Source: Melampsora larici-populina 98AG31
Taxonomy: Eukaryota > Basidiomycota > Pucciniomycetes > Pucciniales > Melampsoraceae
Direction: 5' to 3'
Assembly: GCF_000204055.1 (NCBI RefSeq)
Contig: NW_006768790.1
Location: forward strand, 761,534 to 825,533
DNA: 64,000 nt
Part shown: positions 23,951 through 34,481 of the stretch, piece after piece
How positions within the stretch are numbered: the first letter of the stretch is position 1
Layout of the letters: every line of letters starts with the position of its first letter
Made by a program: the position numbers and the translations under genes
Notes under the pieces: generated by a model
What the model saw: the letters and a program-made list of their open reading frames with translations, nothing else
Database searches by the model: none
Told to the model about the DNA's origin: nothing

Positions 23951-24329
23951 GGGCCCGTTCGGCTGGAAACCAAATACGGTTTTTGGCCAAATACCCCACC
24001 AAAGCCAAAAACTGTATTTGGCCAAATACGGTTTTTGGTTTTTAACAAAAAGAGCAGCGTTCGGCAACGGTCTTTGATCAAAACCAAAAACGGTTTTTGA
24101 TCAAAAAATCTTCAATTTTGAAAAACAGCCCTGAGGCTGTTTTTGAGACCAAAAAGAGTTTTTGGGCTCATTTGCCCCTCCATTTTGATTTTTTGTTGAC
24201 CGATTTGGTTGACTGTTTGGTAAACGAAAAAGCCGAATTTCGAGTTTTTCAATCTGCCCCTCGAAAAAGGGGCAGATCGAAAAATCGTTTTTGTGTAACG
24301 ATTTTTTCAAAATCCAGCCGAACGGGCCC
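23951..24329. mobile_element. PIF/Harbinger-type MITE, 379 bp
   Basis: Perfect 17-bp terminal inverted repeats GGGCCCGTTCGGCTGGA are flanked by TAA at 23948-23950 and 24330-24332. A 3-bp TWA target duplication with GGGCC-type ends is the signature of Harbinger/Tourist MITEs. The interior has self-complementary poly-T/A stretches (ggtttttggcc, aaaccaaaaacgg) and no coding capacity. Confidence 0.8.
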
Positions 24330-24438
24330 TAAGAGACTCACCAATAGATGTCCATCTGCCAATTGCCTTTTTGAAAATACTTCCAAATCCTTGACACTGG
24401 ACACCACTTGTGAATGTCCTCAAAGAGAGCTTTTGAGT

Positions 24439-24653
24439 TGATATGAGCAGATCACGTACAGAGACTAGTCTGTTGGTTCTAAGAGTTGGGGCTTGTGGCT
24501 ATTCTGCTGGGTTGGATCTTATGATGATTGATGATTGAATTGTACCATAGAGGAAAGGGTACAATGAAGGATGACGTATAACAAAGTATATAAGAACAAG
24601 CTATACAGTTTATAAGCATATCCTTATAGAATGATCAAATTGAGATCATAACA
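24439..24653 (-). repeat. 3' LTR of the Ty3 element
   Basis: On the plus strand it runs TGATATGAGCAG...GATCATAACA, and it matches 33359-33573 over all 215 bp by eye. It starts TG and ends CA, with TGAGT immediately outside. Confidence 0.92.
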
Positions 24654-24753
24654 TTACTCCCCCATTAATGCCCAAGCTCCTCTTGCAGCTCTGCATCCTT
24701 TCCACGGTTCAGCATTAAAAAACCCTCACTTTCAGGGAAAAAGCTTGAACCTC

Positions 24754-27700
24754 TCACTTCTTTCTCCGTGTCCGTTTGTAACCATTCTCAGCTTCTGGAT
24801 ATCTCTTCACAAAATCATTTAATAAATCCTGAGCGTTTTCTAATGATTCTTCACGTTCCCATGAGTCTTCTTCCGGTCCGTAGCCTTTCCAACTCAACAA
24901 ATATTCCAATACTCCTCTTCTTCTCCGACAATCCAGTATCTCTTCAACTTCAAACTCTTCAACACCTTCCAATACAATAGGCTCTGGCTTTGCCTGTTTC
25001 CTTTCTTCTATTGTATCAGGCTCGTACTGTCTTAACAAAGAAGTGTGAAAAACAGGATGTAAGCTTTTCATCGACAAAGGTAAGCATAATTTATAAGCAA
25101 CAGGAGAAATCTTCTTCTCTATTTTAAATGGTCCCAGCCACCTATGGCTGAACTTCGCCGTCGGCCTTGTTGTTGATAAATTTTTACTATTTAACCATAC
25201 TTTACTCCCTTCTTCCCACTCCTCTTCTTGCTTCACTTTTTGATCATAATTTAATTTCATAATTTCTTGACTCCGTTCCATTTGCGCCTTGATTTCCTCT
25301 TGCACTTCAGTCAGTTGTTTTAACCTTTCTTCAACTGCCATTACACATCTTTCACCATGAATCACACGTCCTAAGCTTAAATCATACCCGTAATTGCTTT
25401 TGAAAGGTGACATCCCAATTGCCGTGTGATCTAAATTGTTATAAGCAAATTCAAACGTCGATAAGTTCTTTACCCAATTGTTTTGGTCATAATTAGCAAA
25501 ATGTCTTATATAGCCTTCAACGCTGCGATTCGAAACTTCTGATTGACCATCCGTTTGAGGATGAAACGCCGTTGACGGCTTCGTTTTGATGCCAAGTTGG
25601 GCGTTCATCTCTCGCGTGATCCTACTGACAAATATTGAACCTCTATCTGACACAATACTTTTTGGCGTACCGTGAAGTTTCCATACATTGTCGATCAATA
25701 ATCTTGCTAAGCCAATGGAGTCAGTTGTCTTGTTACAGGCAATAAAGTGCCCCATCTTAGTTAACCGATCGACCACAGTTAAAATTGTATCCTTTCCTTC
25801 AGACAATGGTAGGTCAGTAATTAAGTCCATGCAGATGTCAGTCCATGGTCCGGCAGGGACGGGTAGAGGTTGTAAGGATCCAAATAATTTGGTATTCCGT
25901 GACTTTACCCTCTGACAAGAAGAACATCCATCAACATAGCGATTGACGAATTTCTTCATTGACGGCCAGTAGAAATTCCGTTCAACCATTGACAATGTTC
26001 GAGCTCGACCTGGGTGTCCCACTAGTTTACTGTCGTGTCTTGAACGCAGAATTTCAAATTTCAGTTTATCATCACGTGGTACTACAACTTTCTTACGGAA
26101 ATACAAGAGTCCATCATTAAACTCGTATTCTTCTTCGGAGTTATCTTGTTTTGCATTTCTTAATGTTATAGATTTGATTAAATGTTGAATTTTGTCATCG
26201 TCTTTCAACTTGTTTCTTAGTGATGATAAAATCATTTCGTCGTCCCAAATATCTTCACCAGAGCTTAAAGCACATATCTCTACACATTCTTCGTCTTCAA
26301 AGTTGTCCTCAAATTGTAGACCTCCTATTTCGTCTTCAAACAGTAACTCAAAAGAGTCAATGGTGATGTCAGCAATGAATGTATCTTCACGTAAGTTATT
26401 AGGTCTTAAAAGTTGGCCAAATGTCAACTTATCCTCTCCTCGAGGTTGCAAATCGGGCCGTCGTGACAAGGCGTCAGGTTTTTGGGATTGTTTACCAGGT
26501 CTGAATCTTATTTCGAAGTCGAAACAACCTAAGGTCTCCGCCCATCTTGCTTGTCGACGCGTCAGTTGCTTTGTTGTCATAAATGACTCTAAATTCTTAT
26601 GGTCAGAGTATACAATCACATCTAACCGGTTTGGATTACCCTCTAGGTAATGTCGCCATTCCTTGAAGGAGGCCAAGATTGCTAACATCTCCTTGTCGAA
26701 AATTTCGTAGTTTCGTTCCGCCGGTACTAACGTCCTTGACAAGAAGGCGACCGGGTGCAGTTCACCATCGACGTCAGACACTTGAGACAGGACGGCTCCC
26801 AATGCGAAATCCGAACAATCGCATTCAAGCACAAAAGCCTTATAGGGGTCAGCGATTTTGAGTACCGGTGCCGAAGTGAATAGCCGTTTCAACGTATCAA
26901 AAGCGTCTTGACGTTGTTGATTCCATTCAAATTTTGTATCCTTCTTTGTTAGTTCGTGTAGTGGGCGCGCTACTTTTGAAAAGTTGTCAATAAAACGGCG
27001 GTAGAAATTTGCAAAACCAACAAAACTCAGCACTTCTGAAACATTTTTGGGTGCTGGCCAATCAGTTACAGCCTCCACTTTCTTGGGGTCCATCTTGACA
27101 CGGTTCTTTGATATGATCAAACCTAGATAAGCAATCTCAGATTGTGAGAACTTGCATTTTTCTGGTTTTAAACATAATGACTGATCTTTGCAAACTTGAA
27201 GCACATGTCGAACCGCATCCTTATGCACACTACCCTTCTTGGTATACACCATCATGTCGTCCAAGAAAGCGGTAACATCTTTTCCAATTCTATCCTTCAG
27301 AATGTCTTGTATAAAGAATTGAAAATATCCGGGTGCGCCGGTAGGACCAAATGGCATCGTCAAAGGTTCGAATTGTCCCGCTCGACAGATAAAGGCCAAT
27401 TTAGCTTCGTCTCCCTTGGCGACCCTTAAGTTGTTATAGCCGTTCCTCATATCCAATGAAGTAAACTCTTCAGCATCCAGCAAACTATCGACGAGTTCCA
27501 TAGTAAGAGGCAAAGGATACTTTACTTTCACCGTCATTGAATTCAGTTTACGGTAGTCAAAGCATGGTCGTAATTTGCCATCTTTCTTTCCAGTAAACAG
27601 CACGGGAGCGCCCCAGGGAGATGTCGAGCGTCTGATTGTTCCTGCTTTGAGTCCTTCTTCTACCATCTTATACAGGGCTTCATTTTCCGCAGGGGACAAA

Positions 27701-29109
27701 GGAATTATCCTACCAGCATACGGAGTAGCATCCTCCAGAAGATCCACCCTGAAATCATACTTTCGTCGGGGTGGTAGTCGTAGAGATGATTTCTTTTCGA
27801 ATAGAGGTAGAAACTCATGATACTCCTCAGGCACTAACTCGGCCGCTGGTCTTTCAGCCTGTAGCTTTGGATCCGACGCTGCTAATTCAGCTGATTTACT
27901 CCATGAAGACTTCAATGCGTCCACTTTCACGTCGTTGGAGTTTGGCTGTTCAACATGCCCACGAAAAAATTTGCTAGCTATGACGTCCTCATAGTCATCC
28001 ATAACAAAAAGGAATTCGGACTCACTCAGCGGGGGTTCTGCGTTAGCAGATGGGCTTATAGCCGCTACCCCTGAGTCACATGTGCTAGCTTGGCCTCCAA
28101 GTTTTCCTAACTGGCCGGCCTGGGACGCATCGGGTGACTTGAGTGCTTTCTTCTTTTTTCGTGCTAAGTTGCGGCGTTTGTTTCTTCTGACTTTCTGCTT
28201 TGATGTGAGTGCTTTCTTTTCATGAATTTTGGTTTTCTCTGACTTCATTTGAGTTTGACCCATCGCTTGTGTCGATTCGTCCTGGTGATCAACCTGTTCT
28301 AAAAGGAGATCCTTGCCAGCGCGCGCCTTATCAACAACAGAGATAGTGCAGTCAGACTCACTCGGCGGGGGTTCTGCGTTAGCAGATGGGCTTATAGCCG
28401 CTACCCCCGGGTCACTTTTGCTAACTTGGCCTCCTAGTTTTCCTAACTGGCCGGCCATGGGCGCATCAGGTGACTCTTCTTCAATCGTAACCTTTTCCGG
28501 TAGGACAACCTGTTCTAGGATGGGATCCTTGCCAGTGAAAGTTCTTTTATCTAGGGAATTTGGGCAAACAGACTCACATCGCGGGGGCGTAACAACCGAT
28601 AAACGATTAGCCCCCTCCTCAAGTTTCCTAGTTTTGTCCACAATACCATCCTCGGTAGGGACCTGTTGCGGAACTGAGGTGATGCATCCGATCGTACTGT
28701 CGCTCAAATTGATAAGATGACCATGTTTTCTAAACCAAGGCATACCCAGTATCACATCGTACTGGCCTTTCAACTCTGCCACTCGAAATTCTTCTGTGTC
28801 ATCTTCATCCTCAACTCGGATTTCAACTTTAAATCGAATGAAACTCCTTCTTCCATCAAAGGCAGTTACCTCTCTCCAGTTTGATAATTCTTCTTTCTTC
28901 ATTCTTTTTTCATCAACAAATTTTTCTTTAATGACATTGTGAGTCGAGCCACAGTCAAGTAGGCAAAGAGCTCTATGGGTTACGGCTTGGGTGGGATCAC
29001 GGATGGAGATGCACTTAAAAATTCTTGGGTCTGAATTACTTAACAATTTATTTGCACCAACACCGACACGAAAACCACTAAAACTGCTCAAGGGTGGCGT
29101 AACATTCAC
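24754..29109 (-). CDS. Ty3/gypsy Pol polyprotein (PR-RT-RNaseH-INT-chromodomain)
   Basis: A single open frame of about 1451 codons. Aspartic protease with LLDCGSTHN (about 51) and VILGMPWF; reverse transcriptase about 480-660 with TAFLDDMMVY at about 618 (FLDD for the usual YxDD). RNase H with ECDCSD and YSDHKN (about 760-840). Integrase zinc-binding region then DDE core (MDLITD, VSDRGS, GQSEVSNRSVEGY; about 1030-1200). Chromodomain about 1380-1436 (FEVEEILDCRRRRG...LLSWKGYG...SWE), which in chromoviruses steers integration to heterochromatin. It overlaps the gag stop and lies in the -1 frame relative to gag. No ATG opens it, so Pol is probably made by -1 frameshifting. Two related copies of a roughly 40-residue segment (AGQLGKLGGQ...ISPSANAEPP) lie between protease and RT. 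All domains look intact. Confidence 0.93.
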   Translation of the reverse strand: MNVTPPLSSFSGFRVGVGANKLLSNSDPRIFKCISIRDPTQAVTHRALCLLDCGSTHNVIKEKFVDEKRMKKEELSNWREVTAFDGRRSFIRFKVEIRVEDEDDTEEFRVAELKGQYDVILGMPWFRKHGHLINLSDSTIGCITSVPQQVPTEDGIVDKTRKLEEGANRLSVVTPPRCESVCPNSLDKRTFTGKDPILEQVVLPEKVTIEEESPDAPMAGQLGKLGGQVSKSDPGVAAISPSANAEPPPSESDCTISVVDKARAGKDLLLEQVDHQDESTQAMGQTQMKSEKTKIHEKKALTSKQKVRRNKRRNLARKKKKALKSPDASQAGQLGKLGGQASTCDSGVAAISPSANAEPPLSESEFLFVMDDYEDVIASKFFRGHVEQPNSNDVKVDALKSSWSKSAELAASDPKLQAERPAAELVPEEYHEFLPLFEKKSSLRLPPRRKYDFRVDLLEDATPYAGRIIPLSPAENEALYKMVEEGLKAGTIRRSTSPWGAPVLFTGKKDGKLRPCFDYRKLNSMTVKVKYPLPLTMELVDSLLDAEEFTSLDMRNGYNNLRVAKGDEAKLAFICRAGQFEPLTMPFGPTGAPGYFQFFIQDILKDRIGKDVTAFLDDMMVYTKKGSVHKDAVRHVLQVCKDQSLCLKPEKCKFSQSEIAYLGLIISKNRVKMDPKKVEAVTDWPAPKNVSEVLSFVGFANFYRRFIDNFSKVARPLHELTKKDTKFEWNQQRQDAFDTLKRLFTSAPVLKIADPYKAFVLECDCSDFALGAVLSQVSDVDGELHPVAFLSRTLVPAERNYEIFDKEMLAILASFKEWRHYLEGNPNRLDVIVYSDHKNLESFMTTKQLTRRQARWAETLGCFDFEIRFRPGKQSQKPDALSRRPDLQPRGEDKLTFGQLLRPNNLREDTFIADITIDSFELLFEDEIGGLQFEDNFEDEECVEICALSSGEDIWDDEMILSSLRNKLKDDDKIQHLIKSITLRNAKQDNSEEEYEFNDGLLYFRKKVVVPRDDKLKFEILRSRHDSKLVGHPGRARTLSMVERNFYWPSMKKFVNRYVDGCSSCQRVKSRNTKLFGSLQPLPVPAGPWTDICMDLITDLPLSEGKDTILTVVDRLTKMGHFIACNKTTDSIGLARLLIDNVWKLHGTPKSIVSDRGSIFVSRITREMNAQLGIKTKPSTAFHPQTDGQSEVSNRSVEGYIRHFANYDQNNWVKNLSTFEFAYNNLDHTAIGMSPFKSNYGYDLSLGRVIHGERCVMAVEERLKQLTEVQEEIKAQMERSQEIMKLNYDQKVKQEEEWEEGSKVWLNSKNLSTTRPTAKFSHRWLGPFKIEKKISPVAYKLCLPLSMKSLHPVFHTSLLRQYEPDTIEERKQAKPEPIVLEGVEEFEVEEILDCRRRRGVLEYLLSWKGYGPEEDSWEREESLENAQDLLNDFVKRYPEAENGYKRTRRKK

Positions 29110-29888
29110 TCTTGAGCGCTCCCATTTTTCGGCTCTACAACACTACTAACAACACTACTACTACTTCCCCCACCGTTACCAATCACGACTTCTGAAAATT
29201 GACCTCTAAAGCTAGTCTTCTTTCCTTTATCAGCCTTAGCCTGAGTACAGCGAGATACTGAATGGTTCGCTTTGCCACAATAAAAACAGAGATTTTCTTT
29301 CTTGCGACGTTGATACTCTTGATAAGAACAATTGAATCGTACTGCTGATAAGTCCATGGCATCTTCTGATTTAATCACGCTTCTAGCACCTCCACTGTCA
29401 ACTCCTCCTTTAATAACAACTTCGTTCTCTTCCGACGCCTCATGAAACAAAGAAATTCCATCACGATTTGGGTGTAACAAGTGATCCACCTCGATAGCCG
29501 CCTTAATCAGTTCTTCTAAAGTCGACGAAGTGTCTCTAATCAAGGGAACCGTGATCTCGGGCTTCAAATGTCCTTTGAAATGACTCATCAAAGTCGAATC
29601 CTCCCAGCTCACAATGCTGGCTAATTGATTAAAGCGAGTCGAGTATTCCAAGACTGACTTCGTTTGCCATAACGCACGAATGGCGTTCTTGGCCTTGCTT
29701 ACACAATGCGGATCAAAGTAGGTTCCTTTGAAGACATCTAAAAAACTTTTGAACGTGACTGATTCCTTCCCATCGCCTATGATCTTGCGAACGAAAGGCG
29801 CAGCCCATACACTTGCATCGCCCGTGAGATAAGATACGGCGAACGCGACTTTGTTGTACTCGGCTGGGAACGAGCGTTCGTTGGTTAA

Positions 29889-30657
29889 GAGCATCCACTA
29901 ACTTGCTGAACAAACATCTCGGCTTTAGCTCCCCGCTTCCCATCAAACTTATCAGGGGTAGCCATCTTCGCCATGTGAGTGACAGTCAGTAATATCGTTC
30001 TGTACGGTACGTACCGTACAGAAATGACCCTGCCCCACAATCATAGAGAATTGTACATTCAGTAAATAATCTGCAAGCTATTGACCTTGGCTCAGAAACA
30101 TGGATAGTCTCAAAGTATCTAGATTTACGAGATGCTGAGATCCATCATGGTCTGATGAATGACCTCAAGGATCCATCATTGTCTGATGGACGATTGTACA
30201 ACAACAAGGACAATCAAAAAAAGCAAAAAAATAGCACAAGATGTTCATTTGATGAAGTCACTTTGATTTGATCAAGTCGATTATTGAGAAGATTGGTTGA
30301 AATGGTTGATTGACAAGAAGGCAAGAAATTTGATCGATGAGAAGATGAAAAATTTGATCGATGAGAAGATGAAAGAGTTGATCGATGAGAGGGTGATAGA
30401 GATTGAAGGATAGTAGAGGGTGATTTTGGGAAGGTGGTGATGAATCCCTATGTAGAATCGGTAGATTTGGTGGATACCGATTCGGTACAGATTCTGTAGA
30501 GGTGCAGTAGATTTACTGGACCTCTACAGATTTTTGACCGAATCTGTAGCTACCGATCTGTACTTTGTACACGATTGGGGATTTTTGGCCTCGGTACGGT
30601 AAATTTCAGTCAAATTTACAGTACCGAGGCTGTTTACAGCAACGATAGTGGATGCTC
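29889..30657. mobile_element. Harbinger-type MITE in gag, carrying an 86-bp copy of adjacent gag
   Basis: Ends GAGCATCCACTA / TAGTGGATGCTC are flanked by TAA at 29886-29888 and 30658-30660. Removing the element plus one TAA restores a typical gag frame (VQQVSLYVLTNERS). Immediately inside the left 12-bp terminal repeat lies an 86-bp exact copy of the gag sequence found 15 bp beyond the right end. After it, the residual inner repeat resumes (ATCGTTCTGTA against ATCGTTGCTGTA on the right). No coding capacity. Confidence 0.75.
29900..29985. repeat. 86-bp direct repeat, copy inside the MITE
   Basis: Identical to 30673-30758. On the minus strand it encodes gag residues MATPDKFDGKRGAKAEMFVQ out of context. 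It sits inside the left terminal repeat of the MITE, so it is filler DNA and not a target-site duplication. Confidence 0.88.
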
Positions 30658-30672
30658 TAAGACATACAGGGA

Positions 30673-30758
30673 AACTTGCTGAACAAACATCTCGGCTTTA
30701 GCTCCCCGCTTCCCATCAAACTTATCAGGGGTAGCCATCTTCGCCATGTGAGTGACAG
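30673..30758. repeat. 86-bp direct repeat, native gag copy
   Basis: The original gag sequence, contiguous with upstream gag codons (TPSMPVTHMAK...). It was the template for the copy at 29900-29985. Confidence 0.88.
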
Positions 30759-30911
30759 GCATGCTCGGGGTTTGGGCTAAAGGTTGTGATACCGTCGTTT
30801 GAGAGATAGATGCCTCAAGACGGGCTTTGGCTTCAACTCTTCGCGCAGTTTCCTCGAGACGTCAAGCTGTCTTGGCATTGAGGCGTGCGTTAAGCTCCGC
30901 AATCTGGCGGG

Positions 30912-31871
30912 TAGGCCCTCGCCCCGTCCCCGAATGATTCGGGGATCCCCGAAGTTACCCCTAGGGGACGGGGGGCGATCCCCGTCCCCTATTTAGGGGA
31001 CGGGGATCGGGGAATGCCGGGGATTCCCCGAATGGATCATGAAGAATCGTAGTCAGATGAGTCTTTGAAGTTCAAATGACTCCTAAAGGATCATGAACTC
31101 GGCACGTAGTGGTGAATTCGAATCAGATCGATCAAAGCTTAGAAGATCTCGAAGCACAACTATCAAAACTAGAACTGATCAGTTCACTTCAATCTCATTT
31201 CCAAAACAAAAGAATCACTTCAATCTCATTTCCACATCAAAAGAATCACATCGATCAAAGTTTAGGAGATCTTGAAGTAAAGCTATCAAAACTTGATATA
31301 ATGTATTCCTTCATAATTGGATTGCATTTCAAGAAGTTAGAACAACAAAAAAAAACAAATCGGCAAGGTTGAATCACTACTCAATGAATTTTGTCTTTTG
31401 AGTCAGTATGATGATTTTTGAAGTGAATACAGTCGGATGAATTTAAATATCTGGGTAAAGGAATCTAAAAGTGAACGGATGATGAAATCCAAAAGAATTA
31501 GCTCAAAACGTTCAAAAATGATGATTCGATGAATCAATCATGATAGAGATTGGATTACTAATTTACAACCTAACTTTTTTGACATGCTTCCATTTTGAAT
31601 ATTTTTTTTGATTGGTTTTTGAAGAATGTGAGGATCTAATGATCCTTTCCACTTGATCTTGTTTGAGGTTAGATGATATCGGTGAAGGTATCTTGTTGGG
31701 TAATGGACGATCGTTTGTTTTTTGTTCTGGGAAAATGCTCTATTCCCCGAAATTCCCCGATTGATCCCCGATCCCCAATTTCGGGGGCGGGGATCATTCC
31801 CCGACCCCTAATTCGGGGAATGATCCCCGACCCCGGTTTCGGGGACGGGGATCGACCGGGGCGAGGGCCTA
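30912..31871. mobile_element. Non-autonomous hAT element 1 (TAGGCCC family)
   Basis: Terminal inverted repeats TAGGCCCTCGCCCCG / CGGGGCGAGGGCCTA-type are flanked by the 8-bp duplication CTGGCGGG at 30904-30911 and 31872-31879. GC-rich subterminal arrays of 'ggggatc' and 'tcggggac' enclose an AT-rich interior with no transposase. It interrupts gag between ITRQ and IAEL codons. Confidence 0.9.
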
Positions 31872-32022
31872 CTGGCGGGTGATTTCTTCTAAGTTTGCCA
31901 TTGAATCACTTGTTTCAGCGGTGTATAACGAAGATGTAGAACTCGGTGAATCTTGAGAATCCTGAGAATTCTGATCGTCGCTATGAGTTATCCCGTAGTT
32001 CGTCGTTGTTTCGAATTACGAG

Positions 32023-33147
32023 TAGGCCCTCGCCCCGTCCCCGATTCATTCGGAGATCCCCTATCCCCGTCCCCGAATTCGGGGATCGTTTCTGTTCCTC
32101 GAATTCGGGGAAATTCGGGGACGGGGACGGGGAATGCCGGGGATTCTGCGAATCAATCTTGAGAAATCGTAGGCCGAAGAGTCTTCGAACGACTCCCAAA
32201 GGATGACGAGCTCAGGAAGTAATGTCGAATTCAAATCACATCGATCAAAGTTTAGAAGAAGATCTCGAAGTACAACTATCAAAACTAGAACTGATCAAAT
32301 TACTTCAACCTCATTTCCAAATCAAAATTAACCAGCACAAGAAGAAGAACATAAACATTCTCAAGATGAATCTCAAGAAGAAATTGAAACTGAAATTGAA
32401 ACTGATATTGAAATTGAAATTGAAGCTGAAAATCGTTCTCAAAAATCCTCTCGATTCCTGATTAAAATACATCTTGGTCTTTATTCTTTCAATTGATTTA
32501 GTGTGTATTTATTTCAACAGTCTTAGTTTGTTTGGATGAGTTGAACCACTTTGAAGAAACTGATTTGATGGTGTCATTGGCACTCATTGCATTGAAAGAC
32601 AACAAAAATTAAACAAATTGAAAAGTTTCAACTTTTAAGTATCACTTCTCTTTCAAATTACTCTTTTTGTACGTTATAAATTATAATTTCCAAACATCTG
32701 AATGACATGAAGAATCAAGATCCGTTTAAAGGAATCTAAAACTTGAAATAGAAGCAATGATAAAGAACCGATGATAAAATGATTAGCTCAGATGTTTGTA
32801 GGATTCTTCATGAAAGACCTGATCACAATTGAACCTTACTTTCAAACTTCCATTGATCCCATCGACTCGACATTGATTGGAATAACCTTGAGATTTTGTT
32901 AAGTATCGTTGTTGAAGGTCCTTGATTCCTTTGTGGTCTACCGTGAACGGTCTAATCGTTCGTTTTTGTATTTGCAAAAGGGCGATATTCCCCGAAAATA
33001 CCGATGTCATTCCCCGTCTCCAAATTCGGGGACGGGGATTGTTCCCCTAACCTAATTAGGGGAAGGGGATCATTGCCCGTCCCCTAATTCGGGGATCATT
33101 CCTCGTCCCCTAATTAGGGGACGGGGATCGACCGGGGCGAGGGCCTA
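32023..33147. mobile_element. Non-autonomous hAT element 2 (TAGGCCC family)
   Basis: Same ends and subterminal GC arrays as element 1, with the duplication ATTACGAG at 32015-32022 and 33148-33155. The interior is related to element 1 (shared 'atcgatcaaagtttagaaga' and 'caactatcaaaactagaactgatca' patches) but longer. It lies in the leader between the 5' LTR and gag. Confidence 0.9.
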
Positions 33148-33358
33148 ATTACGAGTGAGACTAGTCTGTATCCAAGAGTTATACAGTTGTTTCGTACAGT
33201 TGGGGTTATTGAGTTGTGGCGTAGGTTTGTACTGTCGAGTTTGTAGATTGTGGCGTTAGTTTGTATCGTTGATAAGGTTATAATGTGAGATGAGGTTTCG
33301 GATTTAAAGTTAATATTGATTTGTCTTCTGGCGTCTGTACTTTTAAGATGGTACAATA

Positions 33359-33573
33359 TGATATGAGCAGATCACGTACAGAGACTAGTCTGTTGGTTCT
33401 AAGAGTTGGGGCTTGTGGCTATTCTGCTGGGTTGGATCTTATGATGATTGATGATTGAATTGTACCATAGAGGAAAGGGTACAATGAAGGATGACGTATA
33501 ACAAAGTATATAAGAACAAGCTATACAGTTTATAAGCATATCCTTATAGAATGATCAAATTGAGATCATAACA
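33359..33573 (-). repeat. 5' LTR of the Ty3 element
   Basis: Matches 24439-24653 over 215 bp with no difference seen. On the minus strand transcription of the element would start in it. The duplication TGAGT follows at 33574-33578. Confidence 0.92.
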
Positions 33574-33767
33574 TGAGTCCAGGAAGGATTTGCATTTGAA
33601 GCTGTTGCTTTGATTGTCCAAGTACAAATCAACAAAGCTGAGATCAAGTGAGTCAAAAGCAGCAATAAGATGCCAAAAAACCTCTACCAAAATACCCTAC
33701 TTGGGTATTACTGGAGGGTTGAAAATTTGGGTCTCGGGGCCGGCCTGTGGTTGTGACTAGGCTGGAT

Positions 33768-34191
33768 TAGGGCTGTGACCCGGCCCCGGCCCCGGCCGGC
33801 CGAGTCTGCCCGACAGCTTTCCAGAGGCACACGGTACGTGCCCTGACACACGTGATTGAGGTGACAAAAGCCCTGCGGGCGCCTCGGGCGGGGCCGGGCC
33901 GCTCAAGGCCCGCTGTACTTTTGCTGTGTTGACAAAATCTGTCTTTCTAAAATTCCTCCTGCAGCTCTTTTTGATTTTGATGTGGGCTCATATAGCTTCT
34001 AAAAACCATCACACACACATAAACTTGCAATAAAAAATAAAATAATCACTGTATCGGCTGGTTTTAGCACCTATAATAAGGTCAGGGCGTGCCCTGGTTG
34101 GCCCTGAGCACTTTCTGGAGGCCTTCGGGTCTACTCAGGGTCGGGCAAAGCCCCGCCGGCCCTGAAACTTCAGGGCCGGGTCACAGCCCTA
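33768..34191. mobile_element. Non-autonomous hAT element 3 (TAGGGCTG family), 424 bp
   Basis: Perfect 19-bp terminal repeats TAGGGCTGTGACCCGGCCC are flanked by GGCTGGAT at 33760-33767 and 34192-34199. The ends match the left end of the hAT at 57263 (TAGGGCTATGACCCGGCCC), which carries a transposase. It is therefore probably a deletion derivative mobilised in trans by that family. No coding sequence. Confidence 0.9.
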
Positions 34192-34199
34192 GGCTGGAT

Positions 34200-34481
34200 C
34201 AACTACAAGGTGTGGAAAAGAACAGCGAACAACTTTTCTCTTTGGTCCAGAGAACCATTCCTTGAAGGAAAGGCTGCAGAGGGGTTTGAAGGTGCTCTCC
34301 TGCAAAAGGCTTCAACCCTGAGCAATAAGTTTGTACAATACGAGTTTGGCTCGCTCGCTTCAGTCTCGCAAGGCGAGCGTGGGACTTTGATAAGTTTATG
34401 ATCTTATATAATTCTTCAAATCCAACCCATCATCCTATCCACTGAGTTCCATCATCGACTTTGTACGATAGACAACCTACG
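34200..34481. other. 5' flank of fusion B
   Basis: Intergenic stretch between the MITE and the fusion B start. It contains the inverted motif CTCGCTCGC...GCGAGCG at 34351-34380, about 100 bp before the start codon. A frame starting NYKVWKRTANNFSLW looks coding-like but is short and unidentified. The 36-bp BLH1/BLH2 upstream element was not seen here. Confidence 0.35.

Larger units (their letters stand above)
29106..31901 (-). pseudogene. Ty3/gypsy gag, broken by two MITEs and a stop
   Basis: The ATG at 31901 begins MANLEEITRQ, then a charged coiled coil (IAELNARLNAKTA...RLEETARRVEAKA), KMATPDKFDGKRGAKAEMF, a capsid region (RSFPAEYNKVAFAVSYLTGD) and a zinc knuckle CFYCGKANHSVSRC. Three lesions break it. 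The hAT MITE at 30912-31871 splits the coiled coil. A TGA at 30864-30862 replaces what is most simply CGA (TCGA changed to TTGA). A Harbinger-type MITE at 29889-30657 separates FVQQVSLYV from LTNERS. The segment 29106-29894 stays open to the stop, which overlaps pol. Confidence 0.85.
24439..33573 (-). mobile_element. Ty3/gypsy chromovirus with nested insertions
   Basis: A complete LTR retrotransposon on the minus strand: two 215-bp LTRs, gag, then pol with protease, reverse transcriptase, RNase H, integrase and chromodomain. The 5-bp target duplication TGAGT lies at 24434-24438 and 33574-33578. The LTRs are identical by eye, so insertion was recent. A purine tract (minus strand ATGGGGGAGTAA) abuts the 3' LTR. 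A Harbinger-type MITE and two hAT MITEs later inserted into gag and its leader, at 29889-30657, 30912-31871 and 32023-33147. The element separates the two zinc-finger/BLH fusion genes. Confidence 0.95.

Noticed and set aside
30006..30027. A 22-nt perfect palindrome (CTGTACGG...CCGTACAG) as a regulatory site
   Set aside because: It lies in the interior of the Harbinger-type MITE and is better explained as part of that element's subterminal structure.
29900..30758. The 86-bp direct repeats as a target-site duplication of a 687-bp insert
   Set aside because: The left copy lies inside the terminal repeat of a MITE whose true duplication is TAA at 29886-29888 and 30658-30660.
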